DNA from: Anodontia alba
Taxonomy: Eukaryota > Mollusca > Bivalvia > Lucinida > Lucinidae
Direction: 5' to 3'
Assembly: GCA_964016985.1 (NCBI GenBank)
Contig: OZ024823.1
Location: 64,624,514 to 64,688,513 of the forward strand
DNA length: 64,000 nucleotides
Shown here: one piece after another, positions 56,412 through 64,000 of the stretch
How the letters are laid out: each line of letters opens with the position of its first letter
Position numbering within the stretch: the first letter of the stretch is position 1
Position numbers and translations under genes: made by a program
The notes under the pieces: model-generated
Told to the model about the DNA's origin: nothing
The model's input: only the letters and a program-made list of their open reading frames with translations
The model's database searches: none

Positions 56412-56931
56412 TCATTCCATATAAAAGTGGTCTCGAGTCTTTAATTGCTTAGCACCGGGGGCAGGCCACTTGGGCGCGGAGTCAACGGCGACTGCCGCCA
56501 CCGACGCGGGACTTCTCGTTTGCGCGTTTCGGAGAAACACGAGCGCCCCACCCGCAAGACAAGCCCCAACGACCCACGGGGTCCAGTTATTTAGTCCTTC
56601 GTGGCGTTCCGGCCGTTTATCCGCGGAAACCGCTGTCGCTTCCTTTGGAGGAATATTAGCAGACGTGCCGTCGCCCGCAGCGGGGGGGGGGGGGAGGGGG
56701 GGCGGAGGGGCGAAATGATTCCTTGGATGCTCGAAGCTGCTCGAGAAGTCGTTCTTCTTGCTTTGCCTTTCGGGCGGCAGCGCCGGCACGCCCAGCTGCC
56801 ACTTTTTTTGGATCCTTAACTTTCTCCGTAACTCTTTCCACTGGAGAACTCTGTGCTGGCTCCTCCGCCGTCTCTTGGTTCTCCTGCTTCGTCTCCTCCA
56901 TCGTGTACTCTAACAGGGCAGCAGTGTCCAA
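56412..56931 (-). pseudogene. Proline-rich membrane protein with frameshift at a G-run
   Basis: The N-terminal frame (from 56,931, alternative ATG at 56,901) has VERVTEKVKDPKKVAAGRAG, AARKAKQEERLLEQLRASKE. The C-terminal frame has ADKRPERHEGLNNWTPWVVG followed by a transmembrane segment ACLAGGALVFLRN. They switch at the tract 56,682-56,705, which encodes poly-proline in either frame. A run of 12 or more G is prone to slippage and to sequencing error, so the break may not be real. Probably a virion or membrane protein. Confidence 0.55.
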
Positions 56932-56939
56932 ATTGGCAG

Positions 56940-57552
56940 TGCTTCAAGGTGGTCAGCGCAGCGGTTAACGGTGCTAAGAACATGCCGTAGCGGTGGTAGA
57001 GCTCGCAGGTAGCACTGCTAAGCGCGTGTCCGACAAACTGGTCGCTCTCGAGGTCTGCGATGAACTTTGGCTGGTTTTCGATCGGGAGAAACATGGCCGC
57101 GATCCCCGCATAAATCTGGAGCGCCGCAGACCCCAGCGTCCTCGTCATCGCCGCCCCAAGCCTTGCTTCGTAGCGGGCGTAAAGCTTCTCGATTTCGCTA
57201 TTGTCCAGAGCGTCGATTTGATCGGCGGTGAATGCTTTCCAACGGACCACCAGTCCGTACTGCCCGGCTTGGCCTCCCGCCGCGATGGCAGCGAGCCGTT
57301 CGCGGTGTTTTTGCACCCGTTCATCCTCCTGCGGCGCGTCTGGCGTCGCCGCTGGGGCTGCGGGTCAGCAACTGACATCAGCTCATCGATCAGTTCGTCA
57401 CAGTCCATTTCGCCTATAACAAGCCGGCGGGCCCGTCTAATATGGAGTGCGACTCGGCGCAGACACTGTGCGATCTGCCAAGCAACAAAAACCAGCAGTA
57501 CCAAATGCGTGCCAAGCACGGTGACCAGCAGTCCTTCAGTAACAGGAAGCAT
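56940..57552 (-). pseudogene. Helical Polinton protein with N-terminal membrane segment (frameshifted)
   Basis: ATG 57,552 opens a hydrophobic segment (LLVTVLGTHLVLLVFVAWQI) and continues through EMDCDELIDELMS, where a second possible start (57,408) lies. A frameshift at about 57,310 leads to KHRERLAAIAAGGQAGQYGL, IDALDNSEIEKLYARYEARL and CELYHRYGMFLAPLTAALTT. The second half is a conserved helical protein of Polintons as I remember it. It may originally have been two genes, a small membrane protein and a helical protein. The exact 3' end is unclear because the frame runs into the next gene. Confidence 0.5.
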
Positions 57553-57554
57553 TG

Positions 57555-58187
57555 CTACACAACTATATAAGCAGCAGGCTGATCTGTTTTCAACAGAAGC
57601 TTGGCGTGTTTTCTCTCGGCTAGCTGCTGCCGCACCAACGCCCGCTGTTCTCGAGTCGGTATCACGTCGTTCTCCCGCAGGCAGTCTTCAAAGCTGTCTC
57701 GATCCTTGCAGTGGAAGAGTGCGACACAGCGTGTCTGCTCGCGCAAGTCCTTCAGGATTGAGTTGTATTTCTGGGTGAGGACCCAGACGCTTATGTCGGC
57801 GTGGCGGCCCGAGAACGCCAACTCTGACAGCATGTCTTTCTTCTTCGTCAGAGCCTTCGTGGCCGAGCAGTCATCGATTATAAAAAGTGTTGGCTCGCCC
57901 TTAAACACCAGGTAGAAGGCCCTCAGGTAATCGTGAAGGCGCTCACCGGGGTCCAGAACGTAGACCTTAGGGTCCGTCCAGAGCCAGGGGCACTGCTTGT
58001 AGGTCTTGTTGTGCTCTATGGTGGGGCACAGGACCACGATATGTCGAAAGAACCCCCGGTAGGGGCCTTCTTCGAGCAGAGACAGGATGAAAACGGTTTT
58101 TCCGCATCCCGTCTGCCCGCAGACAATTGCCGAATGGGCGCCCTTGGGCAGAAGATGATTAATAAACAGCTGAGACGAACCGGCCAT
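57555..58187 (-). CDS. Genome-packaging ATPase (FtsK/HerA type)
   Basis: 210 residues, intact. Walker A is CGQTGCGKTVFIL (residues 24-36), and Walker B is PTLFIIDDCSATKAL (about residue 103), with the arginine-rich and glutamine-bearing VWVLTQKYNSILKDLRE downstream, as in A32-like packaging ATPases of double-jelly-roll viruses. It would drive DNA into capsids. ATG at 58,187 overlaps the end of the capsid gene by about 29 bp, and the stop is 2 bp before the next gene start (57,552). Co-direction with the capsid gene suggests one transcript. Length is typical for Polinton ATPases. Confidence 0.88.
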   Translation of the reverse strand: MAGSSQLFINHLLPKGAHSAIVCGQTGCGKTVFILSLLEEGPYRGFFRHIVVLCPTIEHNKTYKQCPWLWTDPKVYVLDPGERLHDYLRAFYLVFKGEPTLFIIDDCSATKALTKKKDMLSELAFSGRHADISVWVLTQKYNSILKDLREQTRCVALFHCKDRDSFEDCLRENDVIPTREQRALVRQQLAERKHAKLLLKTDQPAAYIVV

Positions 58188-59463
58188 CTTCGAGGTTCAG
58201 CTGGGCGTCCATGATGATGTAGAGATAGATGTTCAAAGCGCCGGCCGCTTCTGCCGTCTTAGTCAACTGGATGTTCACTCCTTCGCTCGCATTCTCTATG
58301 CGGCGGCCACTGCCATGAAGCCGGTCAACATCGGTTGTCCTGAGGTCAAGCCACAGAGCGAACTTGGTCAAGAACTCCCCGAGAGAGATGTCAGCGAGAC
58401 CAAGGTCTTTCGCCACCACTGCCACCTCGAGGTGGTGTTTCCTGCCGGGCGATGCTGCAAATAACTTCCTCGCCTCGTCCCACATCTGATAGGCACGCAT
58501 CCCCTGACTAAAGAGCTGATTGGGTATCCCCTCGATCGTGACCTCAACCTTCGTTATTTTCGGGTTATAGAAGGACTCCGTGTTGCGAGCGAAGGGCTGT
58601 TGCGCGGTAACGTCCTCAAAGAGCATCAAGATCCCCTTCATGCTGCGGGCGGGCACGTTGAGATTGATATTCCAGAGGGAGTCGCTCTTGTCTCTGCTTA
58701 TTTTTCAGTGCCTCAGAATCCGGTCATAGAGGATCGCGAGGCGGCCGTTGTACTGATTGGCGATCATGCGAGCCAGCTCTGGCTGCGTGACGATCTCATA
58801 CTGTAGACTGATGTTTTCAATGTCGTATGAGGCGTCGGCATCGCCTGTGGCCCGAGCTGCGCGGCTGTAGTCTTTGAAGGTGAGTTCGTACTCCAGCCAG
58901 CCTCCAAGCGCGCTTTGGTAGAACGGCATGTGGCCCTCGAGCACCTCGAAATCGAGCGGGATGTAGAAGCGGTTGCCGAAGGCATCGGCGATGGCCTTGT
59001 CGGCCGCGACTGTCTCATCTTTGTTTCCGGCACCGATGCGAATCCGCGTTGCGTTTCGGTTACCAGACGTATCGATGCCTTGGTACTGGTCATTTTTCCT
59101 CTCCAAGGCCGTCTTCCAGAGATCGCCGTAACAGTTGAAGACGTCACTATCGTCGACGGACATCACCTCGTTGCCGGAGATCTTGATCACAGTCTTCTTC
59201 ACGATGGCGCGGCCCAGGTTCTGAACCACGGTCCGGTTCGCATCTTCACTATTCAGCGTGATTCTGAAGGCCAGGCGGGCGATCCCCGGGACGATAACGT
59301 CCTGCACGCCGAGGTTCGGGAATCGAACCAGCAGCTGTTGATTCTGATCAATCGTGCTCGGGTTATTGGTTATCACGACAGACTGCCGTACGCCTTTGAC
59401 CCCCAGGGGCTCGCGGACGCACCTGTAAGGATTAAGCTTGCGTCCGAATTTGCTCGAAGCCAT
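58159..59463 (-). pseudogene. Major capsid protein (double jelly-roll) with one in-frame TGA
   Basis: The frame starts at ATG 59,463 (MASSKFGRKLNPYRC) and is open for 252 codons to TGA at 58,705-58,707, then continues in the same phase for 182 codons to 58,159. Visible segments are IVPGIARLAFRITLNSED, VVQNLGRAIVKKTVIKISG, NCYGDLWKTALE, RFYIPLDFEVLEGHMPFYQS and WLEYELTFKDYS before the stop. After it comes VEVTIEGIPNQLFSQGM. About 434 codons is normal for a Polinton capsid. The rest of the gene looks conserved, so the stop may be recent or an error. The 3' end overlaps the ATPase start. Confidence 0.82.
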
Positions 59464-59519
59464 GGTGTATTTGAAGCCACGCAACAACCTACAAATTAGC
59501 ATCCACTGTCAACGCCGCG

Positions 59520-60906
59520 ATGGATGACGTCACTTTCGAGAACCCCACGTTCGACCCTGACGGGCCTGTAGAAGACGATGATATAGTCCTCCCCTCCCCC
59601 CCCTCCCCCCCCACCCCCCGTTATGGAGCCACCGTTTGACGTCCAGGTGGAGCTAAACACGTCCGGGAACGGTTTGCTGTTCTTGCGGGACGAGTTGAGA
59701 CAGGAAGGGCTCGAGGCCCAGAAGAAGCGCCAGGTTGATACTTTCTACAACGAGGTAAGCCGCACCTATGGGCTGCGCCCTGAAGGCAGGATCGACTATA
59801 GCCAGTTCGGGATCCACCCTGACGGTAAGACACTTTACTGGACACCTGAAGACAAGAAGATCTCCATTGCTGCGACGAGGGGAAATTCCGGTTTCTGGGT
59901 CTAGAGACGCTGGCCCGAAGATACGGGGCTGGTGGCGCATATGCACTGCGGAGATCAATGGGGCTCACTGGTTATAGATCGGGGGCATCGCGGAGGCTCG
60001 GCAGAGAGGTCGTGGAGACACTCCAGAGTGCAGAGGAAACCCTCCCCAAAAACATTGAATCCATCGAGCTGAAGGACCTCCCCGGCGCGGCCAACGACGT
60101 CATTGGGACAATAGGAGACGTCGAGGCCGCATTGAAGACCATCGAGGACTCGCCAATGGACACCGCGTGGGTCACGAGAGAACTGGCTGGAGTAGGGGAG
60201 GCCATGACGAGAGAGAGGGACGAGCTCGCTAACAACCAGGCGAAGCTGTCAGATGCCAAGGACCGGAGATCCGGTCGAGAAGCACATTGCCAGGGAGCGC
60301 CAAAAACTGACGGAAACGGACTACCCCGAAATTCAACAAGAGATTCGAGATCGAATAAAAAAGCTTGAGGGCGAGCGCTCCGACCTCGAACTTGAAATAC
60401 AAGCGAGGCTCGAAGCCCTCTCCGCGAACAAAGCAGCTCTCCGGACCCAGTTCAACAGAATTCGTGAAACCATCGGACGGCTCCTCCATGAAGACAAGAC
60501 GCTGGCTGAGCGAATTCGAACACTCTTCCGCGAACAGGGCATTACCATCGCAAGCATCCTTACAGCAATCGGCATGGCGATAAGCACTCTCGTCCTCGGT
60601 GTCACTGGTGGAGGAGCGGGTGGCACCCCATCGCCGGCTCCAAAGCCATCCGACAAGGGCGGGGTCAAGGAGTGGATAAAAAAGCACCTACAGGCCCTTG
60701 GGCGTGCCCTGGTTAATTTGGCCGGCAAGGCCGCTGCGGCCCTGCCCGGAATCATAGGCTCAATCGTCTCTTGGCTCCTGAGCACGTTAGGGAAGGCCGC
60801 GACTTGGCTCGCTGACAACGTGTGGGCCTTGGTCATCGGCGTGGGGGCGCTTCTTCTCGTGGCCGCAAGAGACTGGCTAGTGAGACACCAACCAAAGCGC
60901 CACTAG
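59520..60906 (+). pseudogene. Coiled-coil plus membrane protein of the Polinton (frameshifted)
   Basis: ATG 59,520 begins an acidic N-terminus (MDDVTFENPTFDPDGPVEDD) leading into a C-run. The frame shifts there and again at about 59,880 and 60,250. Later segments are FDVQVELNTSGNGLLFLRDE, SIELKDLPGAANDVIGTIGD, RDRIKKLEGERSDLELEIQA (coiled coil), GITIASILTAIGMAISTLVL (membrane) and AAALPGIIGSIVSWLLSTLG with VWALVIGVGALLLVAARDWL (membrane). The last piece (60,253-60,906) is open. It is divergent from the capsid gene (57 bp between starts). The architecture suggests a virion membrane or cell-envelope-crossing protein; I know no tested function. Confidence 0.6.
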
Positions 60907-62162
60907 GCCAACCCCGACCCCTGCGGCTATGAGAGCCGCCTTTTCGTCTTCGTGGCTTGTCGCAGCCGCGGCAAACGCGTGTTGTTGCGGAGCAACAACA
61001 GCTGGCGTAAGTGGCCCACGGGTCTGCCACTCGGCGGCCCCTTGTGATCAGTCCCGGCTAGTGCTGCGATTTTTCCTTCAAAGGACTTATCGCCTGTGGT
61101 CTTGCCGATCTGCTCCGACTCGTTGATTCCCGGGTTGTGGCCGATGGCTGCTTCAGATCCAGCGATCACGATTTCGTTGTTGTAGCCCTGGACATTGCCC
61201 GGGTGGAGGGTCATGTCGCTCGGGGCGAGGTAGAGCCCTAACCCGAAGACATTATCCAGCGGCGTAGAGGCGTATTGCAGCGTCTTCTGGTAGCGAGCGA
61301 TGCTGCTGGGGATGTCGACTGGAGAAGCAATTGCATCTTCGACGTTGGCTAGGAACTGCTTTTGAGCGTCGAACCCCGTCCCGGCCTTGAGAATGTTCGA
61401 GCGTGTCTGGGCCTGCGCTCCCAGGATAGCCCAAACATACGTCCATATACTGTCGTTGAGGCGCTCCACACCCGCTTGCGTGAAGCCTTCTGATTTATCG
61501 GGACTGAACATCGTCCACGCCCCTGATATATCCTGGTTATGGCGGATGGCGTCCATCGGATGAAAGAAGGGGCCATCGGAGTAGTGCGCATGTCGGTAGG
61601 CGCCCGACGACTCCATATACGTGCTCCAAGATCCGAGGCCTTGGCACCCGTGGTCTAGCTTTTGTCTCCAATCTGTATCAGGCGAAACTCCGAACTCGTT
61701 GCAGAGCCGCTTGTAGGCCCTGGCGTCGTAGGTGTTCTGATACCAAGAATGAGATTGGTCTCCAGGACGGGCGACTTTTAGCTCCACAAGCAGACGCCTC
61801 GTCGCATTGTAAACATGGAAGCGATACAGACTCGTAAGGAGGGGGTCTTTAGCTAGGAGATGGTCATCAGCAGAGACCCCGCAGCCAGCAGTCGCGCACC
61901 AAACCGCGAAGTTCAGTTGGCACTGCCACCAATCGAAAGGAGTGATTTTCCAGGAATTCCAAGCCTTGTTTGCCATAGCGATATCCCCGGTGAGTGCGGG
62001 GTTCTGGTACTGGGCGAAGATGTCTGGGAAAGAGGCCTGAAAGTCACCTCCCTCGTCATCAACCATAATCTTCTGGCTTGCCAGAGACGCCTGCTTCTCT
62101 TTGAAATGGCACCCCGCCCGATATGTTGCAGAGCTTTTGAACGAGTAGGCCCTCTTGTCCAT
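60877..62162 (-). CDS. Large conserved Polinton virion-type protein, frameshifted near its C-terminus
   Basis: From ATG 62,162 the frame is open for almost 400 codons. Landmarks are DDEGGDFQASFPDIFAQYQN, ITPFDWWQCQLNFAVWCATA, PLLTSLYRFHVYNATRRLLV, LCNEFGVSPDTDWRQKLDHG, FSPDKSEGFTQAGVERLNDS, ANVEDAIASPVDIPSSIARY and GYNNEIVIAGSEAAIGHNPG. At about 61,030 the conserved reading moves to another frame that ends with a membrane helix (AALIAAGVGVGLVALWLVSH, stop 60,877); the original frame stops at 60,927. The 3' end overlaps the convergent gene by 30 bp. It is a recurrent Polinton protein, probably structural, unnamed by me. Confidence 0.6.
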
Positions 62163-62175
62163 GCTTTGGGTCACT

Positions 62176-62823
62176 ATGTACGTCACACTCACCGACATTC
62201 AAAATGGGGAACCGGTCTCTGTTCCCGGCACTGCGTGTGGGGGGCTGGAGGTTGCTCTCTGTGAGCTCACGTATTACCACTGCTGGCTCAATATCAGCGC
62301 CGAGTTAGAGAATAGCATCTTTGATGGGCACACCGTGTTGGGCATACCCAAAGGGTACTATAACGTCTGTGAGCTGGACAAAGAGGCGTTCCGGCCTTTG
62401 GGTGCTGAACAGTTTGCATGCCCCAACCGGCCGTCTGCAGATTTCCTCAAAAAACGTCTGGTGCTGAGTCGCGAGCTGGCCGACCTCCTATGGTTCTCTC
62501 GAGAGATGTTTGAGCCCAGCCAGATCCACATTGCAGACGAGCCTCATCGTCTGATCACCCATCGGGAGATCTGCGTGCATCTTGCCGAGGTCAGTACGTC
62601 GGAGAACCTCCACAACGGTCGCCCCTCCACACTGCTGAAATCCATCCCCGTCGGGAACGAAAGGTGCGGGGTTGGCCGGACAGAGACTTTCCCCGTTTTG
62701 CAGTACAAACGGCTGGCATCGGGGCCTCTTTCCCAGCTGACGCTCGCGATATTAGACACGGGCGGCAGAAATTTAGGTTTCGACTATTTGAGTGCAGTCC
62801 TACACATAAGAAGAAATGGGTGA
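62176..62823 (+). CDS. Conserved Polinton structural-type protein
   Basis: 215 residues, intact, start MYVTLTDIQNGEPVS (ATG 62,176; an in-frame ATG at 62,161 is also possible and would overlap the start of the minus-strand gene). It has beta-rich character: GGLEVALCELTYYHCWLNIS, FDGHTVLGIPKGYYNVCELD, DEPHRLITHREICVHLAEV and the closing FDYLSAVLHIRRNG. Divergent from the gene ending at 60,877, with only 13 bp between starts, so one bidirectional promoter is likely. The ending ATGGGTGA overlaps the next start by 8 bp. Probably a virion component such as a minor capsid or attachment protein; not proven. Confidence 0.6.
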   Translation: MYVTLTDIQNGEPVSVPGTACGGLEVALCELTYYHCWLNISAELENSIFDGHTVLGIPKGYYNVCELDKEAFRPLGAEQFACPNRPSADFLKKRLVLSRELADLLWFSREMFEPSQIHIADEPHRLITHREICVHLAEVSTSENLHNGRPSTLLKSIPVGNERCGVGRTETFPVLQYKRLASGPLSQLTLAILDTGGRNLGFDYLSAVLHIRRNG

Positions 62824-63661
62824 CGCGGGTGGCCCAGGGAGCGCCAGGAAATGCCTCGGGGTGGCTTTAGCCGACCTCGGGGACACCAAGGGATTCGAAA
62901 AGGGTGGGGAAGAGGGCCAGCTGTACGCTTTTGAGCTGTCCGACGGGGTGTACAAACGAAAAAAGGTCACCACCCAAGAGGGAGGTGGGGCGCAGAAGCT
63001 CGGAGAGTTGAGCGACGTCGATGTTTCATATGCCGTCCCCAGACGGGTCCACCAGCTGGCGTTTACCGGGAGCAAGTGGGTGGCCTTTGCAGACCCCACA
63101 CAACAGACGGGGTGGCTGATCGACATTCAAATCTCCTCTCCCTACGTCGCAACGGGGCGAGAACACAAGGTTCGGAAGGTGACAAATGCCGGTACCCGGC
63201 TGTGTTCCTACGTTCCTGAGACCAAAAACGTGGTCATTTCTGAGCAGTACACGCTGAAAACAAGTAATGGCCGGGAGGGGATTCTAAAAATGGTATCCGA
63301 GTTCTCTCCAGCGGGAATCGTCGGCGCGGGAATACCTACATCAACAATTCTTCTCGAGGTGATCCTCGGAGACCCGCCCGACGGCTTCGTAGAAGTTTTG
63401 CCCGGCTTCAAGCTCAAGTGGACCAGCGCGCACGCACAAAAAGAACTTGGGGCCTTCATCAAAGTTCGGGAGCGACCTCTAGTGCGCTTTACCTTGGGGG
63501 GAATCCAGCACGAAGCTGAGCACCGCTTTCTGGATATCAGCAAGATTCATGTTGGTCCGGTCGAGCTCAAAAGGCTGAGGTTCACGCCCGCAGGCCTCAC
63601 CTCAGACGAAAGCTCGGTGGTCCTTGGCCATTTGAACTTGTCCGACAGCGGTGATAGTTAA
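62816..63661 (+). CDS. Unassigned Polinton protein, possibly the first part of a longer gene
   Basis: 281 residues from ATG 62,816 to TAA 63,659. It contains LGELSDVDVSYAVPRRVHQL, FADPTQQTGWLIDIQISSPY, RLCSYVPETKNVVISEQYTL, GIVGAGIPTSTILLEVILGD and KIHVGPVELKRLRFTPAGLT. It is strand-rich, with no membrane segment or catalytic motif. Coding continues after the TAA in the same phase (63,662-64,000), so the TAA may be a premature stop. Translational coupling to the preceding gene is suggested by the ATGGGTGA overlap. Family not recognised; the context suggests a structural protein. Confidence 0.5.
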   Translation: MGDAGGPGSARKCLGVALADLGDTKGFEKGGEEGQLYAFELSDGVYKRKKVTTQEGGGAQKLGELSDVDVSYAVPRRVHQLAFTGSKWVAFADPTQQTGWLIDIQISSPYVATGREHKVRKVTNAGTRLCSYVPETKNVVISEQYTLKTSNGREGILKMVSEFSPAGIVGAGIPTSTILLEVILGDPPDGFVEVLPGFKLKWTSAHAQKELGAFIKVRERPLVRFTLGGIQHEAEHRFLDISKIHVGPVELKRLRFTPAGLTSDESSVVLGHLNLSDSGDS

Positions 63662-64000
63662 GCACGATGGGACTTTACCCACCACTTGAGACGACGAGAG
63701 AATCACCGACTTCAGCCTGTGGCCGAGGTCAGAGCCCACCTGGAAAAGGAACGGGACTTCAGAGCATCGCTGTATAAGAAATACCGGCGGGGGGCTAATG
63801 TCGTAGACGGACTCGACACCGGGCTTTCGGTAGCCGGCGCAGCCATGGCTGCCACGTGTGTCGGGCTGTTGACGACGATAATCGCTGCGCCTGTCGCAAT
63901 TGGCTTTCAGGCCGGAGCGATTGCCTGTGGGTTGCTCGGAGCCGGCGGGAGGTTCGTTTGTCGGAAGCTTGAAGCCAAGGCTAGGAAACATGACCAAATC
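63662..64000 (+). CDS. Polinton membrane protein, partial, continues past the window
   Basis: Open from just after TAA 63,659 to the window end, without an early ATG in phase (the first is at about 63,844). Segments are FTHHLRRRENHRLQPVAEVR, HLEKERDFRASLYKKYRRGA, NVVDGLDTGLSVAGAAMAAT and two hydrophobic stretches (VGLLTTIIAAPVAIGFQAGA, IACGLLGAGG), then RFVCRKLEAKARKHDQI. The KKYRRG-NVVDG-D motif followed by membrane helices is common in Polinton genes as I remember them. Either this is the C-terminal half of the gene starting at 62,816 or a separate gene whose start was lost. Confidence 0.55.

Larger units (their letters stand above)
51653..64000. mobile_element. Polinton/Maverick (adintovirus-like) element, left part
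   Basis: GC content rises sharply at about 51,653, where the sequence begins AGTAGCAGCGGG; Polintons typically start with AG. The gene set is diagnostic: protein-primed-type PolB, rve integrase, packaging ATPase and double-jelly-roll capsid protein, plus several small conserved Polinton frames. The right end, its inverted repeat and the 6-bp target duplication lie beyond 64,000, so the left boundary is inferred. Genes point in both directions in short blocks and often overlap. Many frames are broken, commonly at C or G runs (51,660-51,680; 56,682-56,705; 59,589-59,617). Confidence 0.85.

Noticed and set aside
62816..63543. Minus-strand frames opposite the last plus-strand genes
   Set aside because: No recognisable motifs, and the plus-strand frames are longer and overlap neatly with neighbours.
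51653..64000. A changed genetic code (TGA read as an amino acid) in the Polinton
   Set aside because: TAG and TAA also interrupt frames, and frameshifts are frequent, so decay or error explains the stops.

Overview
The window reads as nuclear DNA of a bivalve mollusc. The left ~51.6 kb is AT-rich, intron-bearing and packed with repeats that I associate with bivalve genomes: a cassette opening with 'caagaggcccacgggcc' and closing with 'agctcaggtgagctaaaaa', and a SINE-like unit with 'ggtgtcagtataatgtgac'. There are no bacterial operons, rRNA or tRNA genes, or CRISPR arrays. The right ~12.3 kb is GC-rich and is the left part of an integrated Polinton/Maverick (adintovirus-like) element that runs off the window.

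Layout. 1-1466: LINE endonuclease fragment. 1.8-8.1 kb: hairpin MITEs, tandem repeats and a long bivalve repeat cassette. 8.1-37.4 kb: I read this as one minus-strand Gypsy LTR retrotransposon opened up by nested insertions. Its 3' LTR is at 8,112-8,733, the second half of RT plus RNase H at 8.74-9.73 kb, the first half of RT at 24.53-25.15 kb, integrase at 29.4-30.4 kb, protease and gag at 30.5-32.85 kb, and a 5' LTR remnant at 37,248-37,386. The gene order gag-PR-IN-RT-RH is the Gmr1-type order. Inside it lie a 14.8-kb TIR transposon (9,736-24,533), a complete non-LTR retrotransposon (25,149-29,372, with a 9-bp target duplication), a Penelope-like element (~33.9-37.2 kb) and copies of a short intron-like repeat.

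The 14.8-kb transposon has long imperfect TIRs, a 4-5 bp target duplication and shared subterminal motifs. It carries the decayed reading frame of one large minus-strand gene: an N-terminal Cys/His cluster, a long helical middle, an XPG/FEN-like nuclease region and an acidic tail. This gene was itself hit by a 3.7-kb TIR element, two Mutator-like foldback elements and a 1,474-bp tandem duplication. I suggest an Academ-type DNA transposon.

37.4-51.6 kb holds a mariner remnant, two LINE remnants, microsatellites, a probable small three-exon host gene (48.1-50.0 kb, minus), an isolated exon (43.9 kb) and a Gypsy integrase fragment next to the Polinton.

51,653-64,000: the Polinton carries a zinc-ribbon protein, protein-primed-type DNA polymerase B followed by a superfamily-1 helicase, an rve integrase, small membrane proteins, the packaging ATPase, the double-jelly-roll major capsid protein and several probable virion or membrane proteins. 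The ATPase and at least two late genes are open. The polymerase, helicase, capsid and others carry frameshifts or stops, often at homopolymers, so this copy is probably dead unless the breaks are assembly errors. No protease gene is visible; it may lie past 64,000 or be missing.
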